Source: Richelia sp. CSU_2_1 (GTDB lineage Bacteria; Cyanobacteriota; Cyanobacteriia; Cyanobacteriales; Microcoleaceae). Taken from it: a DNA stretch of 35,014 bases. The first letter of the stretch is position 1, and every line of letters starts with the position of its first letter. The position numbers were made by a program, and so were the translations under genes. Positions 9,838-17,383 of this stretch are shown here, piece after piece. Below the pieces are notes generated by a model. The model ran no database searches. It was not told the origin of the DNA and was given only the letters and a program-made list of their open reading frames with translations. Location of the stretch: the NCBI GenBank assembly GCA_012034575.1, contig JAAUPF010000059.1, forward strand, positions 1 through 35,014. Direction: 5' to 3'.

Positions 9838-10926
9838 TTATTGTGGCAAACGCTGCCCCGATGACAATCGCTTAATCCCCTCCATAGCCGTAGTTTCGCC
9901 AACTTTATCGCCGCCCTCGCGAGCAATTTTCAAAGCTTTTTCGTAGGATTCGAGGGCTTTGGGATATTGACGGAGACTTTCATAAATAGCCGCCATATTG
10001 TTAAACACTCGTCCGATACTTGTCTTGTCTCCGATTGCTTCTAACATCGGGATTGCTTGCTGAAAATAAATCAGCGCTTGAGTATCTCGACCGAGTTTGC
10101 GAGAAGTAAGTGCCATGTTGTTAAGCAGGCGGCCGACACCGGCCCGGTCTCCAATTTCGCGGCGAATTGCTAAAGCTTGATGGTAAAATTCCATCGCTCT
10201 GTTAAAGTCGCCGATGTTGTAATAAACGCCTCCCATATTGTTGAGAGTGCGTCCTAAATCGCGTCGATCGCCCTCTTTCGTTCTAATCGCTCGCGCTTGC
10301 TGGTAAAATTCGATCGCCTTGGCGTATTCTCCCTTTTCTCCGTGTACCGCCGCAATGCTGTGAAAAGATTCTGCAATTTCTATTTGGTCGTTAGCTTTTT
10401 GAGCGAGTTCCAAAGCTTCTTGATGCAGTTTCATCGCTTCGGAAAAGTTGTCTGCAATCCGGTTGACAAAACCAAGAAGATTGAGAGTGCGGGCGATGCG
10501 GCTCGGTTCGGCAATTTCTCGGTGAATGGCTAAAGCTTGCCGCAAAACTTCCAAAGCTTTCGGCCTCGAACCCATTTCGCCGTAAACTTCCCCCAGATGG
10601 TTGAGGGTTTCTCCAATACCCGGTTTGTCATTTAGCTGCTTGCGAATTGCTAGAACTTGTTCAAAAGTCTGAATTGCATCCCGAAACAAACCCTCCCGGT
10701 GCTGTTTGACTGCTGTTTCAAAAAGTTGGTCTGCTTGCGTTTTGGGGTCATTTGCTTGGGCACGCACGGCGAAGCTATCCCCTAGGGAATCGCTCGCTGG
10801 GAGTCGCCGCGCATTTATAATTGAGGTAAATGCCTGAGCTTCTGAGATGGCCAGCAAGCTCAATGCGGGCGCTACGACAATACTTATAGCTGCGACATAG
10901 CTGAAGTGGTAAGAGCGGGAATACAC
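9838..10926 (-). CDS. Exported tetratricopeptide repeat protein
   Basis: This 362-residue protein has an N-terminal hydrophobic stretch ending in an Ala-x-Ala-like site (SYVAAISIVVAPALSLLAI then SEAQAF), which suggests a signal peptide. About seven TPR units with a 40-residue period follow, from about residue 68 to 350. They are of the kinesin-light-chain-like TPR_12 kind (ALAIRREIGDRAGVGRLLNN). No enzyme domain is attached, so the likely role is a periplasmic or cell-surface protein-protein scaffold; the partner is unknown. The start is a GTG at 10926, chosen because GGAGGA sits eight bases upstream and the signal peptide begins at once. It is a stand-alone transcription unit by spacing. Confidence 0.82.
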   Translation of the reverse strand: MYSRSYHFSYVAAISIVVAPALSLLAISEAQAFTSIINARRLPASDSLGDSFAVRAQANDPKTQADQLFETAVKQHREGLFRDAIQTFEQVLAIRKQLNDKPGIGETLNHLGEVYGEMGSRPKALEVLRQALAIHREIAEPSRIARTLNLLGFVNRIADNFSEAMKLHQEALELAQKANDQIEIAESFHSIAAVHGEKGEYAKAIEFYQQARAIRTKEGDRRDLGRTLNNMGGVYYNIGDFNRAMEFYHQALAIRREIGDRAGVGRLLNNMALTSRKLGRDTQALIYFQQAIPMLEAIGDKTSIGRVFNNMAAIYESLRQYPKALESYEKALKIAREGGDKVGETTAMEGIKRLSSGQRLPQ

Positions 10927-11044
10927 CGATCGAATCCTCCAAGAGCTGAGTTCTAACTATTTAATAAGATAGAGCTCTTTGGGGTGTTCCTGCAGAAGTT
11001 TTTCTCAGTCGCTAGAGACTCGCTGCGATTCTCAATCTCAAATC

Positions 11045-11314
11045 TCAACTATCAAAAGGCATAATTTTACTGTCTCGCCATACCGCCAGAATCAGCGGCA
11101 TATTCTTGAGCGCGGAAATGACTGCGGCATTTTTGCTCGGTGACAGCAGTGTTTTTTCTGAACTCTGCAATATGATGTCTTGTTTGTCAAGCGTGAGCCA
11201 AGCAATACCGGACAACACTTGAATTGCTCGAACTGTTTGAGGCAATTTGTACGCCTCTTTATTCATCAGAATAATGCGATCCGGGACTGCGCATTGAGGA
11301 TTTTTTTGAAGCAT
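11045..11314 (-). CDS. Small protein resembling DUF2917
   Basis: An 89-residue protein with no signal peptide. The core, IQVLSGIAWLTLDKQDIILQ followed by a hydrophobic beta-rich segment (AAVISALKNMPLILAVW), resembles the small cupin-like beta fold of DUF2917 proteins, where a GxxWLT-type motif is typical. The match is by eye and moderate, and no function is known for that family. ATG at 11314 has AGGA about ten bases upstream (AGGATATTTTATG), which supports translation. Its 5' leader runs directly into a long TAATTGG heptamer array. Confidence 0.55.
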   Translation of the reverse strand: MLQKNPQCAVPDRIILMNKEAYKLPQTVRAIQVLSGIAWLTLDKQDIILQSSEKTLLSPSKNAAVISALKNMPLILAVWRDSKIMPFDS

Positions 11315-11326
11315 AAAATATCCTAT

Positions 11327-11512
11327 TTGGTAATTGGTAATTGGTAATTGGTAATTGGTAATTGAGAATTGGTAATTGAGAATTGGTAATTGAGAATTGG
11401 TAATTGGTAATTGATAATTGATGATTGATAATCGGTAATAGGTAATTGGTAATCGGTAATTGGTTAACCCTCAACTATCAACTGTCAACTGTCAACTGTC
11501 AACTGTCAACGA
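11327..11512. repeat. GGTAATT and CAACTGT heptamer arrays
   Basis: About eighteen degenerate GGTAATT/TGAGAATT heptamers (11327-11464) are followed by CAACTGT/CAACTAT heptamers (11472-11512). The two families abut head to tail and fill the whole space between two minus-strand small genes. Confidence 0.9.
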
Positions 11513-11516
11513 TCGA

Positions 11517-11699
11517 CTATTGGCAATAGCGCCGATCGAGCCAAGCGCGCATTTCGCCCTCAGTTGCAGCATCGATCGACCGACCTGTCACTCGATCGCA
11601 ACCGTGCCACCAAGTGTTACCATTGCGATCGGATGTTTGCCAAATTCTCAGTTCGTCTCCACTAGCAGCAGCTAAGAAAAACTGCCACAATTGATTCAT
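11517..11699 (-). CDS. Small conserved-looking cyanobacterial protein, function unknown
   Basis: A 60-residue form beginning MNQLWQFFLAAASGDELRI and ending with a Trp-rich segment (RNGNTWWHGCDRVTGRS, then MRAWLDRRYCQ). I recall this layout from small unannotated cyanobacterial proteins, but I do not know a function. The frame stays open upstream to an ATG at 11822, which would give 101 residues. That extension is built on a 14-bp tandem duplication (KIKIAKIKIA) and looks non-conserved, so I prefer the internal start at 11699; the start remains uncertain. No membrane segment or catalytic motif is seen. Confidence 0.55.
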   Translation of the reverse strand: MNQLWQFFLAAASGDELRIWQTSDRNGNTWWHGCDRVTGRSIDAATEGEMRAWLDRRYCQ

Positions 11700-11852
11700 C
11701 TCTGAAAAGATCGATCGCCTTTGTTGTTTTTGAGGCGTTTGAGTTGCCGGGGCGATCGAAGCTATTTTTATTTTCGCTATTTTTATTTTCTCAGTAGCGA
11801 CTTGATTTCTGCAATGAGACACAGCTAATACCTCCTATTTTGCAGCGCATTG

Positions 11853-11915
11853 TCAATTGTTAACTGTTGAAACACCTCGCTGTCAACTGTCAACTGTCAA
11901 CTGTCAACTGTTAAT
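11853..11915. repeat. CAACTGT heptamer array
   Basis: CAATTGT/TAACTGT/CAACTGT heptamers, interrupted once around 11868-11882, lie between the small minus-strand gene and the LysR gene. The LysR promoter is presumably between here and 12033. Confidence 0.8.
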
Positions 11916-12032
11916 CAACCTTAACGCTCAGAGAATTGACAATCAAATCATTACTTGCATAGATAGTATGAATAAAATCGATAGATTGGCGAAAATCCTT
12001 GTGACAATCTAGACTCTACTGGCACAAACGCG

Positions 12033-12964
12033 ATGAACGAAATCAATACCAGGCGGATGAAACTCTCTCAGATTAACGCTTTGCTAGCTGTAGCAGACTG
12101 CGGGAATTTTAGCGAAGCGGCTTTGCAATTGGAAATGTCGCAGTCAGCAGTCAGTCACGCCATCGCGTTTTTAGAAACCGAATTGGGGGTGCAATTATTT
12201 CACCGGGGGCGACACGGAGCTCAACTGACGCCAGTTGGGGAAAGGATAGTAATTCACGGGCGTCAAATTGTGCGATCGTTAGAATTGATGGTGAAAGAAG
12301 CGGATGCAGAAAAAGGCTTGCAGGGCGGCCAAGTGCGGATTGTTACTTTTCGCAGCGTCGCCACTCATATCTTGCCGAGTATTATTGTTAAATTTCGATC
12401 GCGTTTCCCCAAAATTGCGGTCAGCATCAACGAAGTTTATTATACTCAAGCTGTGGAAGAATCGTTGCGATCGGGCAAAGCAGATATCGGCTTTGTCTCT
12501 CTTCCCCTCTCGGATGAATTTGAAACAAGGGAAATTTTGCGCGATAAATATCTGGTGTTGCTGCCGCCGATCGCGCCCTGTAAAAATGCTAGAATTACTT
12601 GGGAAGAATTAGCAAATTATCCGTTGATTTTGCAACCTGCAGAAACTGCTTGTTCGATACCGCTGCGCAAATATTTAGCAACTTCGGAGTTTCCCTTAAA
12701 TATCGATTACGAACTCAGTGAAGATTCGACTATTGTGAGTATGGTGACGCAGGGTTTGGGGGCGGCGATTCTACCTCGTTTGGCGGCGGAACCGATACCT
12801 GCTAAGGTGAAAGTTTGCAGTTTGCCTGCGGATTTTGAAGGGTAATTGGGGTTGCCGTGTTGAGGGATGGGTTGTTAATTCCGGCGGTGTTTGCGTTTTT
12901 GGATTTAGTGAAAAATGTGGCTGAGGCTGAGAGTGATGGGGAGTTTCCGATCAATCCTTCTTGA
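12033..12964 (+). pseudogene. LysR-family transcriptional regulator with a frameshifted C-terminus
   Basis: The N-terminus is a standard LysR winged helix-turn-helix (FSEAALQLEMSQSAVSHAIA with FLETELGVQLFHRGRHG), followed by a substrate-binding effector domain (GQVRIVTFRSVATHILPSI onward). As written, translation stops at 12845 after PADFEG (270 residues). In the -1 frame the typical LysR ending continues without a break: VIGVAVLRDGLLIPAVFAFL and on to a TGA at 12962-12964. One base appears missing around 12838-12842 (GAAGGGTAA). With it restored the protein would have about 310 residues, the usual LysR length. A second start at 12057 (MKLSQINALLAV) matches family N-termini better than 12033. 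The target and coinducer are unknown. The truncated form keeps the DNA-binding domain, so it may still bind DNA if the break is real. Confidence 0.82.
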
Positions 12965-12972
12965 TGAGTTTT

Positions 12973-13040
12973 GCAACCGCAGATTAAGGCAGATGAGGCA
13001 ACCGCAGATTAAGGCAGATTAACGCAGATTAACGCAGATG
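12973..13040. repeat. GCAACCGCAGAT-type repeat, two units
   Basis: Two head-to-tail copies begin GCAACCGCAGATTAAGGCAG, at 12973 and 12998. The second extends into AACGCAGATT repeats. Related copies occur at 9725 and 23455, which makes this a dispersed family in the window. Confidence 0.85.
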
Positions 13041-13072
13041 TTAAGTGCAGGCAAATCAATGGATTGCGATCG

Positions 13073-13723
13073 CTAGTTAGATTGTTTCATTTCTCTTACC
13101 CAGTTGCGGAAATTTTCTTCTGCTTCTACTTCATCTAGCTGTGCTGCTGCTAAAAATTCGTAGAGCTTTTCTTTGGGGATTTTTGGAAAAGTGGGGCTGA
13201 CAGATACTTCCAAATACTCGCCGTTTTCTAGCGTATAAATTCTCCATTCTCTACCGTTGTACCGCCAAAATTCGGGTACTCCCATACTGGCATAGAGAGC
13301 GGGTTTGTCAATATCGGTATGGGTAATATCTACTTCTACTACTAAATCGGGCGGCGGATCGGTTTCTATATCTACTGTGCGGCCGGCGACGATAGGCTGA
13401 TTTTGGATATAATAAGCATTATCTGGTTCTGCACCGCGATTTAAGTCCGATCGATCGAGCCTTGTCGAACCCATTGTTTTAATTTTAAAACCTAACTCTA
13501 CAGCCAACATAACAATCAGCCGTTCGATTAAGCGTCCTGAAAATTCGTGTTCTTCTAATGGCATGGTAATTTCTAGAATTCCTCGATCGAATGTCAATCT
13601 AGCCGCTCGTTTGTTGCCCAAAATTTCTAGTATTTGTTGATAGCCCTGCCAAGTAATATTTCTCAAAGCAACTCGTTTTTCGCCTACGAGTAACGGGGGT
13701 GCGATCGGCGCAACAGAAACCAT
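13073..13723 (-). CDS. Uma2 family (DUF820) putative restriction-endonuclease-fold protein
   Basis: This 216-residue protein has the hallmarks of the Uma2/DUF820 family, which is strongly expanded in cyanobacteria and has a PD-(D/E)xK nuclease-like fold. The core is EPDNAYYI, then PPDLVVEVDIT (the presumed D...ExD active-site strands), then the conserved YASMGVPEFWRY. The N-terminal EEHEFSGRLIERLIVML helix is also typical. A biochemical role has not been settled for the family; nuclease activity is predicted from the fold. Length and start (ATG at 13723) match the family. It is not next to an antitoxin-like gene in the same orientation. Confidence 0.9.
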   Translation of the reverse strand: MVSVAPIAPPLLVGEKRVALRNITWQGYQQILEILGNKRAARLTFDRGILEITMPLEEHEFSGRLIERLIVMLAVELGFKIKTMGSTRLDRSDLNRGAEPDNAYYIQNQPIVAGRTVDIETDPPPDLVVEVDITHTDIDKPALYASMGVPEFWRYNGREWRIYTLENGEYLEVSVSPTFPKIPKEKLYEFLAAAQLDEVEAEENFRNWVREMKQSN

Positions 13724-13849
13724 ATTTTTTACTGCCAGCTACTATATTTATAGGATAACACGATCGATTTTATAGTTGTAGATTGCCAAATAAATTTGAG
13801 TCGGGAGCGATCGCGCTTGGTGTAAAATTCGATCGCTCCCGTAGCTCGA

Positions 13850-14083
13850 TTACAGCATTTGCTCTAATTTAGATGTGCGAACATCTGCCAATTTTTCGGC
13901 ACCAGTCGTATCGAAAACGATCGCGTGTTTTGTCTGAGGTAACAAGCGGCGTAAAATCTGCAAATATCCCTCAGCATCGCCCCGACGGTGGAAACGAGCA
14001 ACTACCAATCGCTGCATATTGGGCAATTGCCACACGATACACCAGGGATGAATGTTTGATTTGGGCTGGGAAGTTGATATCAT
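13850..14083 (-). CDS. Small cyanobacterial protein of unknown function
   Basis: A 77-residue soluble protein. The central segment PWCIVWQLPNMQRLVVARF followed by RRGDAEGYLQILRRLLP looks like a compact alpha/beta domain that I recall from short unnamed cyanobacterial proteins. I do not know a function. The frame extends to a TTG at 14104, but the ATG at 14083 is preferred because AAGGA lies about nine bases upstream of it. The gene is head-to-head with the XRE regulator, so the 130 bp between them probably contains both promoters. Confidence 0.6.
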   Translation of the reverse strand: MISTSQPKSNIHPWCIVWQLPNMQRLVVARFHRRGDAEGYLQILRRLLPQTKHAIVFDTTGAEKLADVRTSKLEQML

Positions 14084-14185
14084 AGGGTTATCCTTCCCCG
14101 CCAAAAGCGGGGTGTGGTAGGAAAGCGGTCGCCCTTAAGTTTTCCAGGCTAGAAGGGCGATCGTTTTAAATTATTTTAATTCTAA

Positions 14186-14199
14186 GGTTAGATCTAACC
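14186..14199. promoter_or_regulatory. Perfect 14-bp palindrome upstream of the XRE gene
   Basis: GGTTAGATCTAACC is a perfect palindrome 16 bases before the XRE start codon and inside the divergent intergenic region. A dimeric Cro/CI-type repressor would bind such a site, so it is a candidate autoregulatory operator. This is inference from position and symmetry only. Confidence 0.45.
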
Positions 14200-14215
14200 A
14201 GTTGTCAAGAGCAAT

Positions 14216-14428
14216 ATGGGTCGAGTCAGGCTAAAAATTCGAGAACTAGCAGAGGAAAAAGGCTGGACGTTGCAAGACGTGGCCGAGCGCTCTGGAGTTA
14301 ATTACAATACGCTGAAAGGGTACGCCAGACGCGAGGATGGTATGAGTATGGTGGATCTGAGCGCCGTTCAGAAAATAGCTATTGCTTTTGATGTGATGAT
14401 TGAAGATTTGGTCGAATTTCTTGAATAG
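14216..14428 (+). CDS. XRE (Cro/CI) family HTH regulator
   Basis: This 70-residue protein is almost entirely a helix-turn-helix of the XRE family: KIRELAEEKGWTLQDVAERS, then GVNYNTLKGYARR, then AVQKIAIAFDVMIEDLVEF. Length and layout match stand-alone Cro-like regulators. The Asp/Glu-rich C-terminus is usual for that class. ATG at 14216 is used. It is divergent from the small gene at 13850-14083, with a perfect palindrome just upstream, which fits control of its own promoter and perhaps its neighbour's. It could be an antitoxin-like regulator, but no toxin candidate is adjacent in the same operon. Confidence 0.85.
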   Translation: MGRVRLKIRELAEEKGWTLQDVAERSGVNYNTLKGYARREDGMSMVDLSAVQKIAIAFDVMIEDLVEFLE

Positions 14429-14506
14429 ATATCTCTCAAAATTCGGTTTTTGCCCTAGGTGTGGCGATCGAAATTTTGGCGTTTCCTATACTTTTTCAGC
14501 AATTCC

Positions 14507-14704
14507 TATTTAGTATTGGGCGGAGCGAATAGCGGAGAATTCACTGCATTCCACCTTAGATCTTGCACCTGCAGTCAATATTGAGGGAGAAACCGGGTTT
14601 CTGGCAAAGACCTTGCGTAAAACCCGCTTATTCTTCGTCAGAAACCCGGTTTCTTTAGGCTTATTGAGAATGGTGCAAGATGCCAGTTCCGCCCAACCTA
14701 AATA
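14507..14704. mobile_element. MITE-like 198-bp nested inverted-repeat element
   Basis: The ends are inverted: TATTTAG...TTGGGCGGA on the left (14507-14524) and TCCGCCCAA...CTAAATA on the right (14688-14704). Inside are a second pair, GATCTTGCACC and GGTGCAAGATG (about 14560-14570 and 14672-14682), and a third, AGAAACCGGGTTTCT and AGAAACCCGGTTTCT (about 14588-14602 and 14640-14654). The whole element could fold as one long stem. It has no coding capacity and ends exactly at the ispD stop codon. No transposase or clear target duplication is seen. Confidence 0.7.
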
Positions 14705-15385
14705 TTAGCTTCTTTGGCGCAAAATGAATTCTGCTACGCTTAAATCGACAGGAGTTGTCACCTTTAAATTTGTCTCTTCTCCCTCAACAATTTGCACGGG
14801 CAAACCGCATTTTTCAAACAAAGCGGCATCGTCGGTAACTTCCCATCCCTTCTCTCGCCCTTCCTCGTGACACTTTTTCAATAATTTCACTTCAAACCCC
14901 TGCGGAGTCTGGGCGGCCCACAAATTGCTTCGATCGGGCGTCTCCTGCACGATTTTAGCTGCGTCAACCACCTTAATCGTATCCTTGACCGGGATGGCAA
15001 CAATTAAGCCCTGACAGGTCAAAAGCGCCTCAGCAGATCGATCGAACAAATCGGGAGTTGCCAAACACCTCGCCCCATCGTGAATCAACACGCGATCGGC
15101 CTCGGTTGGTAAAGCCCGCAAACCGTTATAAACTGACTCTTGCCTGGTGGCACCGCCTTGAATCAGTTCCACAGGCTTGGTTAAAGATAAATCGGCCAGA
15201 ATAGCTTGAAAATCGGGAAAATCTTCCTTTTGGCCCATAATGCCGATCCAGCTTATTTGTCGCGAAGCTTCAGCAGCAGCCAAAGTCCAACTCAGCAAAG
15301 GTTTTCCCAGTAAACTCAGCAACAGTTTGTTACGCTGGCTGCCCATCCGCCGTCCCGAGCCCGCCGCAGGAATCAATAAGTGCAT
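14705..15385 (-). CDS. ispD: 2-C-methyl-D-erythritol 4-phosphate cytidylyltransferase
   Basis: IspD couples CTP to methylerythritol phosphate in the plastid-type MEP route to isoprenoids, which supplies carotenoids, phytol and quinone tails in cyanobacteria. The 226-residue length is usual. Motifs visible are the nucleotide-binding loop IPAAGSGRRMG (residues 5-15) with the following Lys (NKLLL), GGATRQESVYNGL, IHDGARCL, VKDTIKVV, AAQTPQGF, VTDDAALFE and the C-terminal NLKVTTPVDL. The start ATG at 15385 has AAAGG about eight bases upstream. It is divergent from the GT9 gene across 148 bp. The 3' end abuts a MITE-like element that begins directly after the TAA. Confidence 0.97.
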   Translation of the reverse strand: MHLLIPAAGSGRRMGSQRNKLLLSLLGKPLLSWTLAAAEASRQISWIGIMGQKEDFPDFQAILADLSLTKPVELIQGGATRQESVYNGLRALPTEADRVLIHDGARCLATPDLFDRSAEALLTCQGLIVAIPVKDTIKVVDAAKIVQETPDRSNLWAAQTPQGFEVKLLKKCHEEGREKGWEVTDDAALFEKCGLPVQIVEGEETNLKVTTPVDLSVAEFILRQRS

Positions 15386-15533
15386 TAACTAACCTTTCTT
15401 CACCCAACAAGTATATATTAAAAGCGTCCCGTACTTTTCGGTCAGTTGTTTGGCTGTCAGCGAGTAGCTTTTAACAAGAAATACTATAAGCTGATAGCGG
15501 AGAGCTACCTCGATAGATAATAGCCGATCGTTT

Positions 15534-16499
15534 ATGATGCGAATACTAGCACTTGTCCCTGGCGGGATTGGCGACCAAATTTTATTTTTTCCCACCTTGG
15601 ATGACTTGAAACAATCTTATCCCGATGCTAAGATTGACGTGATGGTCGAGCCTAGAGCCAAGGGCGCTTACCGAGTCTGCAAGTCGGTTAAAGAAGTCTT
15701 GACTTACGATTTCAAAGGCCGCAACGCTGCGGCGGATTGGGGCAATTTGCTGGGGGTAATTCGCGATCGCGAATACGAAGCTGTAATTTCCCTGGGGCAG
15801 CGGTTGAGTGTGGGAGTTTTGCTGTGGTTGACGGGCATTCCCAAGCGAGTTGGTTATTCGGGAAGCAGCGGTGCTCGGTTTCTCACCGATCCGGTTCCTC
15901 TAAAAACTGACCAATACGCCGCTCAAATGTATCACGATTTGGTGCAAGGATTCGGTATTAAAAATCCTTGTCCGGCGGTGGCAATTAATGTGCCAAAACA
16001 GGACATTCAGTGGGCGGAATCCGAACAGCAGCGATTGGGAATTAAGGAAACCGGTTACATTTTAATTCACGGCGGTTCGAGTCAGTTAGCGGTGTCAAAA
16101 GGTATTGACAAAATTTATCCGGCCGAAAAGTGGAAGCTAATTGTTGAAGATTGCCAGCAGCGGCAGCCGAATTTGCCCGTGGTTGTAGTTAGAGGCCCTG
16201 AAGATACGGGTTTTGTTGCCCAATTGACTAAGTTGTGTCCCAGCGTGAAAGTTACTTCGCCAGACGATATTGGCAAGTTGGCGGCTACAATTGCTGCTGC
16301 TAATTTGATGATTTGTACTGACAGTGCGCCGATGCACTTGGCTGTTGCGGTGCAAACTTATACGATAGCTTTGTTCGGTCCGACTGACCCGGAAAAGTTG
16401 TTGCCTAAGAGCGATCGATTTTTGGGAATTAAGTCTCCGACTGGTAATATGGCTGATATTTCTCCAGAAGTTATTTTGAAGAAGGTTTGGGGCGGTTGA
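15534..16499 (+). CDS. Glycosyltransferase family 9 (heptosyltransferase-like) protein
   Basis: A 321-residue GT-B fold protein. Residues 1-14 (MMRILALVPGGIGD) give the N-terminal loop typical of ADP-heptose transferases. The C-terminal donor-binding half contains ILIHGGSSQ, the IAAANLMICTDSAPMHLAVA segment and FGPTDPEKLLP, all diagnostic of GT9. It probably adds a sugar to lipopolysaccharide or another surface glycan at the cytoplasmic face of the inner membrane; the sugar is not known. A second ATG at 15537 is equally possible as the start. It is divergent from ispD. A GmhB-like phosphatase at 21531, a possible source of activated heptose, lies 5 kb downstream in this window. Confidence 0.9.
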   Translation: MMRILALVPGGIGDQILFFPTLDDLKQSYPDAKIDVMVEPRAKGAYRVCKSVKEVLTYDFKGRNAAADWGNLLGVIRDREYEAVISLGQRLSVGVLLWLTGIPKRVGYSGSSGARFLTDPVPLKTDQYAAQMYHDLVQGFGIKNPCPAVAINVPKQDIQWAESEQQRLGIKETGYILIHGGSSQLAVSKGIDKIYPAEKWKLIVEDCQQRQPNLPVVVVRGPEDTGFVAQLTKLCPSVKVTSPDDIGKLAATIAAANLMICTDSAPMHLAVAVQTYTIALFGPTDPEKLLPKSDRFLGIKSPTGNMADISPEVILKKVWGG

Positions 16500-16508
16500 A
16501 AAATTAGA

Positions 16509-16529
16509 GGACACGGCACTGCCGTGTCC
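16509..16529 (-). terminator. Hairpin between convergent genes, possible terminator
   Basis: The 10-bp arms GGACACGGCA and TGCCGTGTCC flank one base. On the minus strand the stem is followed by TCTAATTTTT, so it could terminate the small membrane-protein gene. On the plus strand no T-run follows. The GGACACGGCA arm resembles a dispersed palindrome, so terminator function is tentative. Confidence 0.45.
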
Positions 16530-16581
16530 CTACAATTAATCGGAGGATGGTTGAATTTATCTTCGCTGCGCTTAACCTAAC

Positions 16582-16878
16582 CTACCCTTCTTCTAAATCA
16601 TCGAGCATTTGCCGCAATTCTTCTTTTGATTGCTTGGCAAACTGAATGCTACTCAAACTTGCCAACACTCCGCAGGATGTAGTGACAGTAGCTTCTGAGA
16701 TTTTATCAAAATACAGCAGTCCCACACCTCCGAACGTCACGATTGCTGAGGCGGCGGTGACAAAAAGAGCGAGATTGTAGCTTTGGCGAACTTGCCGCAA
16801 GGATTCTCGCAGCATTTCTTTTTTGAGTTCGCTATAATCTTCGTCAGGGTGCGAGTTGCCGAATAAGTTGAAATTCAT
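16582..16878 (-). CDS. Small two-helix membrane protein, cyanobacterial TRADD-N-associated membrane domain-like
   Basis: A 98-residue protein. A charged N-terminus (about 1-33) leads into two hydrophobic helices, LALFVTAASAIVTFGGVGLL (about 37-56) and a weaker one around VTTSCGVLASLSSI (about 65-78), then an acidic amphipathic tail (KEELRQMLDDLEEG). The pattern of a Gly-rich helix pair with a K/S-x-L-x-x-x-L-D-D-L tail resembles the TRADD-N-associated transmembrane domain described in predicted cyanobacterial conflict systems built on STAND NTPases. The assignment is by eye. It lies divergent to an HTH-STAND/WD40 gene set 500 bp away, which fits that context. By itself it carries no recognisable TRADD-N or effector domain. 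Confidence 0.6.
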   Translation of the reverse strand: MNFNLFGNSHPDEDYSELKKEMLRESLRQVRQSYNLALFVTAASAIVTFGGVGLLYFDKISEATVTTSCGVLASLSSIQFAKQSKEELRQMLDDLEEG

Positions 16879-17074
16879 AACTGTTTGCTCTTCTCAGTTT
16901 TTCGTGGTTGATGTTTCTAAACTACCTGACCAAAAAGCGAGAGTCTAGGGCAAATAGGATTTGTTTTAGTTGGCGGTTTGCCCTAAGTTTTGGGGCAGAT
17001 AGGGCAGGAGATTAAAATTTTCTGCCCTAGACGAATAGAAGTAATTAAATTAGGATTTACGCATGAGGAATCGG

Positions 17075-17188
17075 AAACCCGTCGGGGAATTTATTCGTTT
17101 TCCCAAAGCCCGAAATCCGGCAGGGAATTTATGCGTTTTCCCGAAGTCCGAAATCCGGCAGGGAATTTATTCGCTTTCCCGAAGTCCG
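17075..17188. repeat. Three tandem 38-bp repeats
   Basis: Three consecutive units (17075-17112, 17113-17150, 17151-17188) share AAATCCGGCAGGGAATTTAT and a CCCGAAGTCCG end. The first is the most diverged. Each contains GGGAA and TTCCC, which could pair. A plus-strand open frame crosses the units, but 38 is not a multiple of three, so the same DNA is read in different frames and the frame is not a believable gene. Confidence 0.85.
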
Positions 17189-17319
17189 ACAGGGAATCAA
17201 TTCCCTGTCTCATAGCGAAAGTCGGTTGAAAACCGACTGCAAAACCTCAATTAAATTATTACGATCTCAGTCCTCTTCAGAGGACTTTCGCTATGAGACG
17301 GGGGTTTGCAACCCCCGTC
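17188..17319. promoter_or_regulatory. Cluster of overlapping, partly exclusive hairpins upstream of the STAND operon
   Basis: In order: a 10-bp stem at 17188-17209 (GACAGGGAAT with ATTCCCTGTC); GTCGGTTGAAAACCGAC at 17221-17237; AGTCCTCTTCAGAGGACT at 17269-17286; and an 8-10-bp stem at 17297-17319 (GACGGGGG with CCCCCGTC). A 17-bp perfect long-range arm, GTCTCATAGCGAAAGTC at 17207-17223, pairs with 17283-17299. That arm overlaps all four hairpins at their edges, so the structures compete. The cluster ends 65 bases before the NTPase start. It may be a leader/attenuator or simply a nest of palindromic repeats. Confidence 0.6.
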
Positions 17320-17383
17320 GGATGCTGAAATAGTCGAAAGGTCAAATTAACCTAAAAACTAATAACTCAACCTAAAACCTAAT

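Noticed and set aside
15389-15595. 68-residue minus-strand frame between ispD and GT9
   Set aside because: It overlaps the GT9 start and the divergent promoter region, and has no protein-like pattern.
17075-17188. CRISPR array
   Set aside because: The units are contiguous without spacers and degenerate, and no cas gene is present.
16990-17229. 79-residue frame upstream of the STAND operon
   Set aside because: It is built from 38-bp tandem repeats read in different frames and has no independent support.
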